Below, one piece after another: positions 36,540 through 46,570 of a stretch of DNA of 64,000 nucleotides. The stretch comes from Dipteris shenzhenensis (lineage: Eukaryota > Polypodiophyta > Polypodiopsida > Gleicheniales), in the NCBI GenBank assembly GCA_047967505.1, contig CM106540.1. The stretch is one strand, 5' to 3'. The notes below the pieces were generated by a model. The model did not search any database and was not told the origin of the DNA. It was given only the letters and a program-made list of their open reading frames with translations. The position numbers and the translations under genes are program-made. Each line of letters begins with the position of its first letter. Positions within the stretch are counted from its first letter, which is position 1.

Positions 36540-36815
36540 GGAGAGACTTCATTGAGCACGACCTTCTCAATCTTCAGTCTCATGTTAGTTTGGTAATCAA
36601 AATCTTTGAGTTCATTGAGCCTGACCTTCTCATTCTTCAGTCTCATGTTAATTGTCTAATTGAAATATTTCATCTCACACTCATCTCACATTAGTTGTCT
36701 AATCGAAATCTTTTGTCTCACATTAGTTCACTAATCAAAATATTTCAGTCTCACATTAGTAATCTAATTGAAATCTTTCATCTCACATTACTTGTCAAAT
36801 CAAAATCTTTCATCT
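36540..36815. repeat. Minisatellite of about 40-bp units
   Basis: Six or seven units of the form TCTCACATTAGTTGTCTAAT + CGAAATCTTTCA, the first two longer (GAGTTCATTGAGCCTGACC). Confidence 0.85.
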
Positions 36816-37109
36816 CATTATTATCATCGCGCTAGCGTGGATCAAAGGACACTACTAGTCACATAGCGGAGAAAACATTGCCCAAGTAAACTCTGGAGAA
36901 GATTAGCAATTCAATAGATTACACACATATTACATAGATTACAATCTCAAAGACTCCTTTACTTCAAATTACATCTCAATGACTCCTTGTTGAGCTCCAT
37001 TATTGTCTCCTTATTGTAGGCTCGGTCCTCCTTGCTCCTTCCCAAAAATACCAAACTGGTGAAGTTTTGGAGGGCATCCCAATTTTTGAAGAGCGAGAGA
37101 GGAGCTCCA
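36816..37109. other. Intergenic, nothing recognised
   Basis: About 290 bp without a gene or clear repeat. Confidence 0.4.
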
Positions 37110-37671
37110 TATGTCATGATTTCAAGATCAAGGGAGGAGGGGCTCTCACACTGTGCTGCAGATGAGGAGGAAAGATTGTGTAAGGAGCTCCTAGACTACT
37201 GTGCAGGGTCCATTACAAGATGGGATAGAAGTTGCAAGAAGAGTGCAAGGGAGATAGAAATGGTCAAGAGGGATAGAAGATGAAACAGTGAAGGCTTGCG
37301 TTTGTAGTCCGATTACAAGGGAGAAAGAAATGGTCAAGAGGGATAGAAGATGAAGCAGTGCAGGAAATGGAATAGTGGAGGCTTGAGATTGCAAGGGAGA
37401 ACGAAACGGTCGAGAGGGATAGAAGAAGAAACAGTTAAAGGAATGGAATAGCGGTTTATAGCCTAACTACACTGTCAAGGTGAGAGCCACTGCAATGGGT
37501 GTAGCTCGACTATAATCAAGGTGAGAGCCACCATGGTGGTTGGCCCGAATTTTGATTAATTCAAGGCGGCAAAACTGACTTGCATGGTAATGAATCATTA
37601 AAGGTGGTGGTATCTAAGATTCCTAGCTGCTAAGACCCATCAAGCTGGCAGTTAATTACTAGCCACTGTAG
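37110..37671. repeat. Repeat S, copy 2 (left part, inverted relative to copy 1)
   Basis: Reverse complement of much of 18000-18560; it holds a local tandem duplication (GGTCAAGAGGGATAGAAGATG twice). It is interrupted at 37672 by an LTR element and continues at 40399. Confidence 0.72.
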
Positions 37672-38010
37672 TGTTGAGATATGGTGCCATGAGCACATAG
37701 ATTAAAGGCTAAGGTATGGTATAGGAAAGAATTAAAGTAGTCATCCTAGGATGTGGACTACATGATGTGGAGATGTGGATTGAGGATATCTAGAAGGAGA
37801 GATGTGGATGAGAGGATCCCACATGTGTTGACTATTCAAAGGGCTCTCTTTATATAAGAGGCCTATCATGTATTATTGAGTACACACATTTGGAATAGAT
37901 TGAGTATTACCTACCGTATGTCTCTCATGGAGTTTCTTCTAAAGTTTAATCCCCCTTGATCTTTTGCTAATTCCACGTTGCACTAGGAGAGCACGATTCG
38001 CACTTTCACA
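37672..38010 (+). repeat. 5' LTR of the non-autonomous element
   Basis: TGTTGAGATATGG to CACTTTCACA, with TATA-like TATATAAG at about 37852. Confidence 0.88.
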
Positions 38011-38249
38011 AGGTATCAGAGCATAGGTCTGGCTCTCTTAGATTAGTTTTAAACATGGTTGGGTATTCTCGTTTTGATTCATTTTGGTTGAAAATTTTTG
38101 AGTCCATTGTTCTTTCGTTGTGTGTGAGAAAGAGATAGGGAGAGAAAGAAAGGGTGAGTGTTGAGATATGAGAGTCTTTAGTTTTTGGCTTGAGAGGAGT
38201 CACAGTGAAGGAGACGACCTTCTACAAGCCTAGAATATTCTCTAGGCGC

Positions 38250-38699
38250 ATGCAACCCTTGCAAATGAGCTGCTTCTTCCACGGTCCAAGTGCAAAGACA
38301 AAGGCCTCCACTCAACGAACTCCAACCGGTATCCAAGGTATCGACCTTACAGCCACGACCACAACTAACGCCACAGACTCAGAAGCTTCTATCTTCTACG
38401 ATGGGCAGCCATCTCCTTCTCTGCACCATCCTTGTCAACGAGCAGCGCCTGAGGGCAGCCTATCTCCTACAACAGCTCCCAAGGCTCCTAAGGCTGCCAA
38501 TGCCCCGAAGCCTCCCATAGCCAGCATATATCCTACAATAGCTCCAAAGGCTCCTAAGGTTGCCAAGGCCCCGAAGCCTCCCATAGCTAGCAGCAGCACT
38601 GACTCTCCAAGCTCTACCTCCACCTGCGCAGACAACAGCTTCCTCCCAACTTCATTGCTAGGAATTCTACTTGGTGCTGGAGCGATTGCACATAGTTGA
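38250..38699 (+). CDS. Pro/Ala/Ser-rich ORF inside the non-autonomous LTR element
   Basis: Open frame from ATG 38250 ([20 protein letters not shown]) for about 149 codons. It includes two near-copies of the motif [17 protein letters not shown], then Ser/Thr-rich sequence and a hydrophobic C-terminus [14 protein letters not shown]. The Ala-Pro repeats and hydrophobic end recall arabinogalactan-type proteins with a GPI signal, but no N-terminal signal peptide is clear. Base composition here is higher in GC than the neighbourhood. It may be a captured host gene piece; expression is unknown. Confidence 0.4.
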   Translation: MQPLQMSCFFHGPSAKTKASTQRTPTGIQGIDLTATTTTNATDSEASIFYDGQPSPSLHHPCQRAAPEGSLSPTTAPKAPKAANAPKPPIASIYPTIAPKAPKVAKAPKPPIASSSTDSPSSTSTCADNSFLPTSLLGILLGAGAIAHS

Positions 38700-40057
38700 T
38701 GATTTCGTCCAACATCATTGACTTCCCAGTGATCTTGCCGCAACCGGGAACAAGATCTTGCAGAAAGCGCAGTCTCTCGCTGATTTTCTCTCTTGCTCAA
38801 CCAAACTATGGTTATCGGTTGCTTGACCTCGGCGTTGTACGTAATTGGTCTTCAGAGCCTCCGCTACAAGCAGCCAGTTGAGACGCTCCAGTGACACCTC
38901 TCAAACAACTTCCCCGCGATAATCTCTGCACCTCTAAAAGCCAGCGCTCCTGGCTTGCCGTGTGCAACGCCTTCTCCAAAGTTCAAGTCGAAATGGCGGC
39001 AAATGCTCACAGAGCTCCACACTCCAGCTTCTCCAAACAACACAGCTTGACTCGTAAGCTCCATGACAGCCAACGCCTTCAAGCAACGGGCGACACAGCC
39101 TTCAAGCAATATAACCGTCGACTCCAGCAACGTGGCTCACATGAATGAAGGCCAATGACACAGCCACGGGCTGCAAAAGCGATTCCACAGCCACCATAGC
39201 TTCCCAGCAGCGGCCACACAATGAACGCTCGCTCTCCAGCGACTCTGAAGCAAGCGCCAATAGCTTCTTCTGCGACAACACACCTGCGCCATCATCGATG
39301 CCACCTCACGATGCATTTCCACCGCCCGTCACTTCCTGCAACCTTAACGTACAAAGCCTTAAGTCCTAGGTTAGATTTTTAACCAACGTAGATTAAAATA
39401 TACCAAGTTTGTTTAGCCTTCAGTTAGCTAAGTTTGGTTAAGTAAAAATGCCACATCATCATAAGTGCCAACTAAGCACACAGCACCCTTATTAAGCACA
39501 GTTTGTAAAGCAGCATGTGAACAGACTGTGCCACATCATCAAATACCCTCTTCTTCAGATAAATTTAGACAAGCCGTAACTTCCAATTTAAGAAGAATTT
39601 GCACGCTATCCAAAAATAAAAATTGATCGCCTTTTTGAGCTCTATGTGCCTGTCAAGTCAGAATCATTGTTAGAAATTAGACACTGCCAATATTGAAAGA
39701 AATCAATTGGTAAGACCTTTGCAACAAATGGAAAAGCAATGCATGAATGCAAAAAAACTTGCCAAAAGCACAAGTGCATGAGATGACCATAGCCCAAAAC
39801 ATGGCATCCACACATAAAGCATTGAAAGCATAGGAAAAACCAAGCATCATGCATCAAGCTACATCAACCAAAGAAGAGAACGCCATTGACAACATGTATT
39901 GAGAAGCAACATCCTTACCACCTTTAGTCCATATGTTTGTAAATGAAACCTGACCACCTGAGAGTAGCCATGTAAGCACCCAAGGGAGGATTTGATCTTG
40001 TAATACTCACATCTAACCACCTTGCAGTAGCCAATGGATCATGGCACCAAGGGGAGG
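38700..40057 (+). other. Interior of the non-autonomous element, no gene recognised
   Basis: 38700-39370 remains relatively GC-rich with overlapping short frames on both strands; 39370-40057 is AT-rich. Nothing matches retroelement proteins. Confidence 0.5.
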
Positions 40058-40398
40058 TATTGAGATATGGTGCCATGAGCACATAGATTAAAGGCTAAGG
40101 TATGGTATAAGAAAGAATTAAAGTAGCCACGCTAGGATGTGGCCTACATGATGTGGAGATGTGGATCGAGGATATCCACGAGGAGAGATGTGAATGAGAG
40201 GATCCCACATGTGTTGACTATTCAAAGGGCTCTCTCTATATAAGAGGCCTATCATGTATTATTGAGTACACACATTTGGAATAGATTGAGTAATGCCTAC
40301 TGTATGTCTCTCATGGAGTTTCTTCTATGGTTTGATCCACCTTGATCTTTTGCTAATTCCACGTTGCACTATAGAAGAGCACGATCCACACTTTCAAA
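40058..40398 (+). repeat. 3' LTR of the non-autonomous element
   Basis: Begins TATTGAGATATGG (G to A change at the second base) and ends ACTTTCAAA; otherwise very similar to the left copy. Confidence 0.85.
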
Positions 40399-40490
40399 CG
40401 TAGTGGCCCGCAATTACTCAGCTTCCAGTTACACCACCGGGTTTGCATGCGTTGATTACTACGAGTGCAATAAATTACTAGTCACCTAAA
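40399..40490. repeat. Repeat S, copy 2 (right part)
   Basis: Resumes GTGGCCCGCAATTACTCAGC, matching reverse-complemented copy 1 until about AAATTACTAGTCACC. Confidence 0.7.
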
Positions 40491-40725
40491 AGTGTTTAAT
40501 GCAACAAGCTAGACTAGCACTGAGTTGTACAAATTTCCTCTTACTCAAATGAGGCTCTCAGCAATGGCTGGATGTAATCTTTTGGGTCCTCAACGATCTT
40601 TTGCTCACACTGGATGTAATGTTTTGGTCTCCAAGGCATTTATGTAATCTCTTTTTGTTCAATTTGAGGCTCTCAGTATGCACTGTTGTTAACTTTTATA
40701 TTTGAATGGTTATGGCCACTACTTA

Positions 40726-40753
40726 TAACACACTATTCAAAATTTTTGGACTT
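40726..40753 (+). repeat. Left terminal inverted repeat
   Basis: 28 bp starting TAACACACTATTCAAAA and ending TTTGGACTT; exact reverse complement of 55301-55328. Confidence 0.92.
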
Positions 40754-41078
40754 TCTCTCTTGGTTTGGACTTTTTTTTGGAGCATATCCTTTCCACTCAA
40801 CTTCACTTAGTGAGCTAAAAAATTGGGTTTTTTGAGCACTTAATGGGTCACTTATATACAAATATGGCCTTATTAAGCTAGTAAAAAGTCAAGTGGTAAC
40901 CTCTAATTTTAAAAAAAATGGCTCGCTGAAGCTATGATTCCCAAACTCATGCATGGTGCCTCCATCCAATAACTATAATAATAATAATAGTAGTCTCCTA
41001 ACTCAAGTTCAATTTTAACACTATGAAGTGAAAATATGACACCATATGAAAAGAGTTTGTTGAATTCAACATATAAGT

Positions 41079-41286
41079 GGTGTATAGATACACCATTTAA
41101 AAAAAAAAAAAGAGTTTGTTGAATTCAATACATAAGTGGTGTATAGATACACCCTTTTTTAAAAAACAAACCATACAATAAATTATCTTATTGGTGGTGT
41201 ATAGATACACCATTTGTATGGAAAAAAGCATACAAAACATTATCTTATGCATCTGAATCTCGTTATTGGTGGTGTATAGATACACC
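41079..41286. repeat. Left subterminal palindromic repeats
   Basis: GGTGTATAGATACACC four times, at 41079-41094, 41138-41153, 41196-41211 and 41271-41286. The last two lie in a direct duplication of about 75 bp, whose second copy overlaps the stop codon of the minus-strand gene. Probable transposase binding sites. Confidence 0.85.
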
Positions 41287-41319
41287 ATTTGTATGGAAAA
41301 AAGCATACAAAACATTATC

Positions 41320-44300
41320 TTATGCATCTGAATCTCGTTCAGAGTCATCAGACTCATGTAATGTATTTGAGCTTGATGGGTCAAGTCTTGCCAAATGATG
41401 TTTAATATGGACACGACTTGGATCAGGGATTGTGATACATTTTTCAACATTGTATCCATGCTTCTTTTTAAAACTTCGTGTCCTCGATTTCCAGCAATGA
41501 ATAATGCTACTGACTTCCACCTCTGTTAATCCCTCATTATTTGGAACCCATTCACGTTTCTTTTGCAAGCATCCCTCATAGAGTTGTTTTATTGTATATC
41601 TTCTCGGGAGATTTTTTAATGGCTTTGGTTCATACCATAAAGCTGTAAATGTTATAGGAGTTCCCTTGTCATCCCTTTCTATCTTAGTAACCTTTGCAAC
41701 CCAAATTGGGCCACCTTGGTCATCCAACTCTGAACCCGGATCACATGCCCAAACTGCAACAAATAGACCCTCTTCAATCTCATTACATGGTATAAACTCT
41801 GGTAAGGGTTTGTCTCCCTTCCTGCCACAATATTTTCGAGGTAAAAGGCATTCCTCTGCTTCCTCCATATCTACTAACATATTTATATCCAAAGGAAAAC
41901 TTGGTGACCTAGCTTGTTCCGGCCAAAAGGATTCAGAGTATTCAATGCTCATTAAGTTTTCTTGTCTTTCTAAAGATTGGATAAGTGCTTTAGTTGATTT
42001 AATTGTCTCCAAATTCTTAGTTGATTGCTCAGGATATTTCTGCATCATACTTTGAAGATGTTTAATGAAGGCTTTCAAGCCTTTCATTTCATCTATGTCA
42101 AGTGATTTGTTTTTTGCAAGAACAAATCTAGTTTCCTCCAATGGAATTATTCGTTGTAACAAAGCATATGACTCACTCCATAAATGATCTCCATCTACTG
42201 AGTAGTGCTTCCATTGCATCACTGGAATATTGTTATGCATGTGAAACCGAAAGTAGTGTGGATTTGTGTGTCCTATTAGGGCATCATCTCCTGTTTGTAA
42301 ATGTGGCTCTATAAATGCTCTCCAATCTACCATCCTCTCTAAGATAGCCACTTCTGATTCTTCCTTACGAGAACCTCCAATTTTTTTCGCAATTCGAAAT
42401 AGCATATCCTCCATTGTCAAAACATCCATTGCCTTCAACTCACCAGAGATAACACTGAAGATTTGATCTATGTCTTCATGTGTATGGCCAACAAGAAGAA
42501 AGCCAACTTCCACTTCTTCAAATATTTTCAGACCAACCAACATAGAGCATAAAGCAAATATATATTTATTATTGTTCTCTCTCCAACAATTATCAGCTTG
42601 TATTCGCAATGTGTTAGGCAAACATCCGTGAGCATCTCTGACCTTTCTTATTGCTTTCATGATTGATGTAACAACCTGGTTACTATCATGGTCATGCAAA
42701 CTATCAATCCATACATCACAAAAGATTCGGTATCCATGTACTAATACTCCACACAAGTGTGTTTTTAGTCCACGTTTGCCCTCCAATGCCGGTGGGATAC
42801 GTCTATATCGTGGCAAAGTGGTTGTATTCTGGTCCATGCCATCAATGGTGATGCACATGGACTTATTGACATGTGAAATAGCTTCCTCTCTCCAAGAAGC
42901 ATACAACTTTCGAGCATCCTGCACATGACGTAAATGGATTGATCGCCATTTAATATATCTTCCTCGCTGCTGCTCACATTTACTATGTTCAATGGCATTT
43001 TTTAATTCATCACATGTCTTACATTTTGACATCCTTTGCTTTGATGGTGTCTTGACATGGCAAAAATCTCTACGCCAAATTTTGTACAAGGTTGATCGTG
43101 AAATCATGCTCTCGTCTCTGTCTTGTAAAGTTTTATTGACAGTCTCTAGGACGACCTTCTTTGTCATTCCCAAAGGAAGATGTTGTTGGCATTCGACACG
43201 TCCATCTAGCATTGTTTGTTGAAGATGAGGCTGCGGTAATGCATGGTCTTCGAGAACTTGCTTTAATGTTACGGTTGCATTTATAGTGCTTCCATGGCAT
43301 TTAAGCTTGTACGTATTTCCATGAATTGTATGAATAACTTTTTCTTTCACCTCTGCCCAGATGGTCCAATATGTGCCATGTGATAGTCCAGTTAACCATT
43401 GATATCCTCGATTGCAAATGGGTCTCCCATTAACCATGGGTTTCAATCTAGGTTTACAGTGTCCTGTGCTCAAATCTTGATTAGTGCCTTGATGAAGAAA
43501 GCATGAAAACTCTTGAAGAAGATAGTTATGTCTATTAGGCGCTGTCTTACTCCAAATACCAAGGCGTATGGCTGCACAATCATCTTTCCCAACTTTTCTA
43601 ATGCAAAGTCTCTTGCAACAAACTCGCATAAGCATCCTTTCCATATTCTCCTCGGATAGCATCACATGTCTCTTTGGTTCTGGAATTGATGCCATGATTC
43701 TTCGCCTCTTCACACTCACATACTTTCTTTTTGTAAATAGTGTCTTGCGTTTTCTAGTTGTAAGACCATCAAACCTCGAATCCATTTCCCTTGAATCTTC
43801 ATCTTTATAATCAAATGCTGTGTAGGCTTGAGAATTATTTGATACCTTATAATATCTTGGAAATGGCAATCTGGTCGACATGTTCATTGATGTCAATTTG
43901 TTGCTAATGCCTCTTGAATTTTGTGGTTGAATTGTTTCTCCTTCGTAACTCAAGATTCTCCCATCTATATTCTCTGGCATGCTAGCAACAATATTCTCAG
44001 ATTCTCTGCCCCTTTTGCCTTGTATTCGAGTGGTAACATCATGATCATTGTCACTAATATCATCAATTCCTGTTATTGCATCACTTATCCCATTGATCTT
44101 TGCGTGTATTTTTCTTTGTGGTCCCATCTTATTATTTTCAACACATCTTCTGTCTTTTATATCAATAAGCATGTTTGAGTCACTTGCAGCACAAGACAAG
44201 TCTTCTATACCAGTGAGCCTGTTTGAGTCACTTGCAACACAGGATAAATCTTCTATACCAGTGAGCCTGTTCGAGTCACTTGCAACACATGACAAGTCTT

Positions 44301-45093
44301 CTATACCAGTGAGCCTGTTCGAGTCACTTGCAACACAAGACAAGTCTTCTATACCAGTGAGTATATTTGAGTCACTTGCAACACAAGAAACCTTTTCTGC
44401 ATCAACATCTGTTACTATAATGTCCTCGATACCTGTGAGCATGCCACTATGATACTCTTGATTACTACTATAGCTTCTTATCAATTTGGATCCCATTTGT
44501 GTTATAGTCTTTTTCTTCTGATAATATTCTGTTGTGTCTTCCATGACATTGAAGGAAACTGTCTTGGGCAAACTTGATTTCAAGAAAGCTAACCCCCATT
44601 TACAAGTACTATGAACTTGTAGTTGAGACGTAGTATTATGGACGTCTAATTGTGAAGTACTATCCATTGCATTTTGAATGACACCTGCACTAGTCAACTT
44701 AATTATCTCCACTATACAGAGAAAACTCTGAGCATAGCCCTTAAAGTTGCCAATTGCTAAAACTTCTCCGAAGCGAGATAACATCTGTACTTTTTCCCCC
44801 TGGATATAAGTTTTCTTGATATCTTGAAAGTATGTCTTTGGAACAATTTCGTCTTGGTCCCAGAGTGTTCTGTGTGCTTGCATATCAAATATATCACATT
44901 GTAAGATATCTCCCAATGTTTCAAAGTCTCCATGTGGATATTTTAAATGTACTTCAGGATTTACAACGTTGGTGATTATCACTACACATCTTCTCTCACC
45001 ACAACGTTGAAAATGACACACATTCATAGGATCAAGACTATGAATTCGTCCAAAAGCCACCACTTCATTCTTCTCATATAACACCACATCCAT
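41320..45093 (-). CDS. Large DUF7869-like transposon protein (ORF1), 1257 aa
   Basis: An uninterrupted frame from ATG 45093 (MDVVLYEKNEVVAFG) to TAA at 41320-41322. Residues about 215-310 hold a tandem peptide repeat (LTGIEDLSCVASDSNR). The middle has KTPSKQRMSKCKTCDELKNA, a small Cys motif, followed by CITIDGMDQN with Asp751, LRIQADNCWRENNN with Asp834, and FLLVGHTHEDIDQIFSVISG with Asp874/Asp876. That set of motifs is what I know from DUF7869-type proteins of plants and animals; three spaced acidic sites fit an RNase H-like DDE/D enzyme, by inference. The C-terminus has WVAKVTKIERDDKGTPITF and an acidic end. It is probably the transposase. A 3' splice-like CTAACAG lies just upstream of the ATG, so a 5' exon is possible. 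Confidence 0.82.
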   Translation of the reverse strand: MDVVLYEKNEVVAFGRIHSLDPMNVCHFQRCGERRCVVIITNVVNPEVHLKYPHGDFETLGDILQCDIFDMQAHRTLWDQDEIVPKTYFQDIKKTYIQGEKVQMLSRFGEVLAIGNFKGYAQSFLCIVEIIKLTSAGVIQNAMDSTSQLDVHNTTSQLQVHSTCKWGLAFLKSSLPKTVSFNVMEDTTEYYQKKKTITQMGSKLIRSYSSNQEYHSGMLTGIEDIIVTDVDAEKVSCVASDSNILTGIEDLSCVASDSNRLTGIEDLSCVASDSNRLTGIEDLSCVASDSNRLTGIEDLSCAASDSNMLIDIKDRRCVENNKMGPQRKIHAKINGISDAITGIDDISDNDHDVTTRIQGKRGRESENIVASMPENIDGRILSYEGETIQPQNSRGISNKLTSMNMSTRLPFPRYYKVSNNSQAYTAFDYKDEDSREMDSRFDGLTTRKRKTLFTKRKYVSVKRRRIMASIPEPKRHVMLSEENMERMLMRVCCKRLCIRKVGKDDCAAIRLGIWSKTAPNRHNYLLQEFSCFLHQGTNQDLSTGHCKPRLKPMVNGRPICNRGYQWLTGLSHGTYWTIWAEVKEKVIHTIHGNTYKLKCHGSTINATVTLKQVLEDHALPQPHLQQTMLDGRVECQQHLPLGMTKKVVLETVNKTLQDRDESMISRSTLYKIWRRDFCHVKTPSKQRMSKCKTCDELKNAIEHSKCEQQRGRYIKWRSIHLRHVQDARKLYASWREEAISHVNKSMCITIDGMDQNTTTLPRYRRIPPALEGKRGLKTHLCGVLVHGYRIFCDVWIDSLHDHDSNQVVTSIMKAIRKVRDAHGCLPNTLRIQADNCWRENNNKYIFALCSMLVGLKIFEEVEVGFLLVGHTHEDIDQIFSVISGELKAMDVLTMEDMLFRIAKKIGGSRKEESEVAILERMVDWRAFIEPHLQTGDDALIGHTNPHYFRFHMHNNIPVMQWKHYSVDGDHLWSESYALLQRIIPLEETRFVLAKNKSLDIDEMKGLKAFIKHLQSMMQKYPEQSTKNLETIKSTKALIQSLERQENLMSIEYSESFWPEQARSPSFPLDINMLVDMEEAEECLLPRKYCGRKGDKPLPEFIPCNEIEEGLFVAVWACDPGSELDDQGGPIWVAKVTKIERDDKGTPITFTALWYEPKPLKNLPRRYTIKQLYEGCLQKKREWVPNNEGLTEVEVSSIIHCWKSRTRSFKKKHGYNVEKCITIPDPSRVHIKHHLARLDPSSSNTLHESDDSERDSDA
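44165..44450 (-). repeat. 48-bp tandem repeats inside ORF1
   Basis: Five to six units encoding DSNxLTGIEDLSCVA-type 16-residue repeats. The units keep the frame and differ by only a few bases, so they are recent. Confidence 0.88.
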
Positions 45094-45304
45094 ACCCTCT
45101 GTTAGGGTGAATACCTGTTTTATGTATAAAAGTAAATTAGCAACTCAAAATGAACATTTAATAAATAATCATTGAGCTTATTATTACTTAATAACTTCTA
45201 TATCAAAACTAGGAGAGAAGGCATTAACCTAAACCCTACATCCTAAACTTTAAATAATTAATACCAAAACATCTTAACCACCGTAAATCCTAAACTTTAA
45301 ACAT

Positions 45305-46570
45305 TTAATTCTTAAACCCTAAATCCTAAACCCTAAAAATATAATCATAAACACTAAACCCTAAACACTAAATCTTAAATCCTAAGCCCTAAATCCTTAA
45401 CCCTAAATACTAAACCCTAAACCCTAACCCTAAAATACAATCAAAATTTTATGATTTTTCTCGATTTGTGCAACATGTTAGATATACCCCCAACTCAAGC
45501 AACACGTTGGGGGGTATATCCGACCTGTTGCACAAATCTAGAATTTTCTCGATTTGTGCAACAGGTCGGATATACCCCCCAACCTGTTGCCGCAACCTGT
45601 TGCTTAAGCAACAAGTTGGGGGGTATATCCAACCTGTTGCACAAATCGAGAATTTTCTCGATTTGTGCAACAGGTTGGATATACCCCCAACCTTGTTGCT
45701 CAAGGTTGGGGGGTGTATCCTACTTGTTGCACAAATCGAGAATTTTTTCGATTTGTGCAACAGGTTGGATATATCCCCCAACCTGTTGCTCAAGCAACAG
45801 GTTGGGGGATATACCCGCAACCTGTTGCTTAAGCAACAGGTTGGGGGGTATATCCAACGTGTTGCACAAATCGAGAATTTTCTCGATTTGTGCAACAGGT
45901 TGGATATACCCCCAACCTTGTTGCTCAAGGTTGGGGGGTATATCCTACCTGTTGCACAAATCGAGAATTTTCTCGATTTGTGCAACAGGTTGGATATACC
46001 CCCCAACCTCTTGCTTGAGCAACAGGTTGGGGTATATCCAACCTGATTGTGCAACAGGTTGGATATACCCCCAACTTGTTGCACAAATCAAGAAAATTCT
46101 CGATTTGTGCAACATGTTGGAGTTACTCCCCAACCTGTTGCTTGAGCAACAGGTTGGGGGTATATCCGACCTGTTGCACAAATCAAGTATTTTCTGGATT
46201 TGTGCAACATGTTGGATATACCCCCCAACCTGTTGCTTGAGCAACAGGTTGCGGGTATATCCCCCAACCTGTTGCTTGAGCAACAGGTTGGGGGGTATAT
46301 CCGACCTGTTGCATAAATCGAGAAAATTTTTGATTTGTGCAACAGGTCGGATATACCCCCAACCTGTTGCTTAAGCAACAGGTTGGGGGTATATCTAACA
46401 TGTTGCACAAATCGAGAAAAATCATAAAATTTTGATTGTATTTTAGGGTTAGGGTTTAGGGTTTAGTATTTAGGGTTAAGGATTTAGGGCTTAGGATTTA
46501 AGATTTAGTGTTTAGGGTTTAGTGTTTATGATTATATTTTTAGGGTTTAGGGTTTAGGATTTAGGGTTAA
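45305..46570. repeat. Foldback structure: telomere-like arms around a palindrome array
   Basis: The arm 45305-45494 (CCCTAAA-type units, then AATCAAAATTTTATGATTTT and CTCGATTTGTGCAACATG) is repeated as its reverse complement at 46382-46570, with about 160 bp that I read as identical. Between them, 45495-46381 is an array of hairpins alternating CTCGATTTGTGCAACAGGTT, GGATATACCCCCCAACCTG, TTGCTTAAGCAACAGG and their complements. Open frames across the array on both strands are products of the symmetry. Confidence 0.88.

Larger units (their letters stand above)
37672..40398 (+). mobile_element. Non-autonomous LTR retrotransposon (LARD/TRIM-like) inserted in repeat S
   Basis: LTRs at 37672-38010 (339 bp) and 40058-40398 (341 bp) are closely similar. 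A primer site AGGTATCAGAGC is at 38011-38022 and a polypurine tract AAGGGGAGG at about 40049-40057. The target duplication is TGTAG (37667-37671) and CGTAG (40399-40403), one change. Repeat S reads through the site when the element is removed. Its 2.05-kb interior has no gag, protease, integrase or RT that I can recognise, so it needs enzymes from another copia. Confidence 0.88.

Noticed and set aside
36540-36815. CRISPR-like array
   Set aside because: Units are adjacent and diverged without unique spacers; a plain minisatellite in plant DNA.
45449-46425. Frames of 200-300 codons across the palindrome array
   Set aside because: They repeat the same short peptide on both strands, as expected from the inverted repeat.
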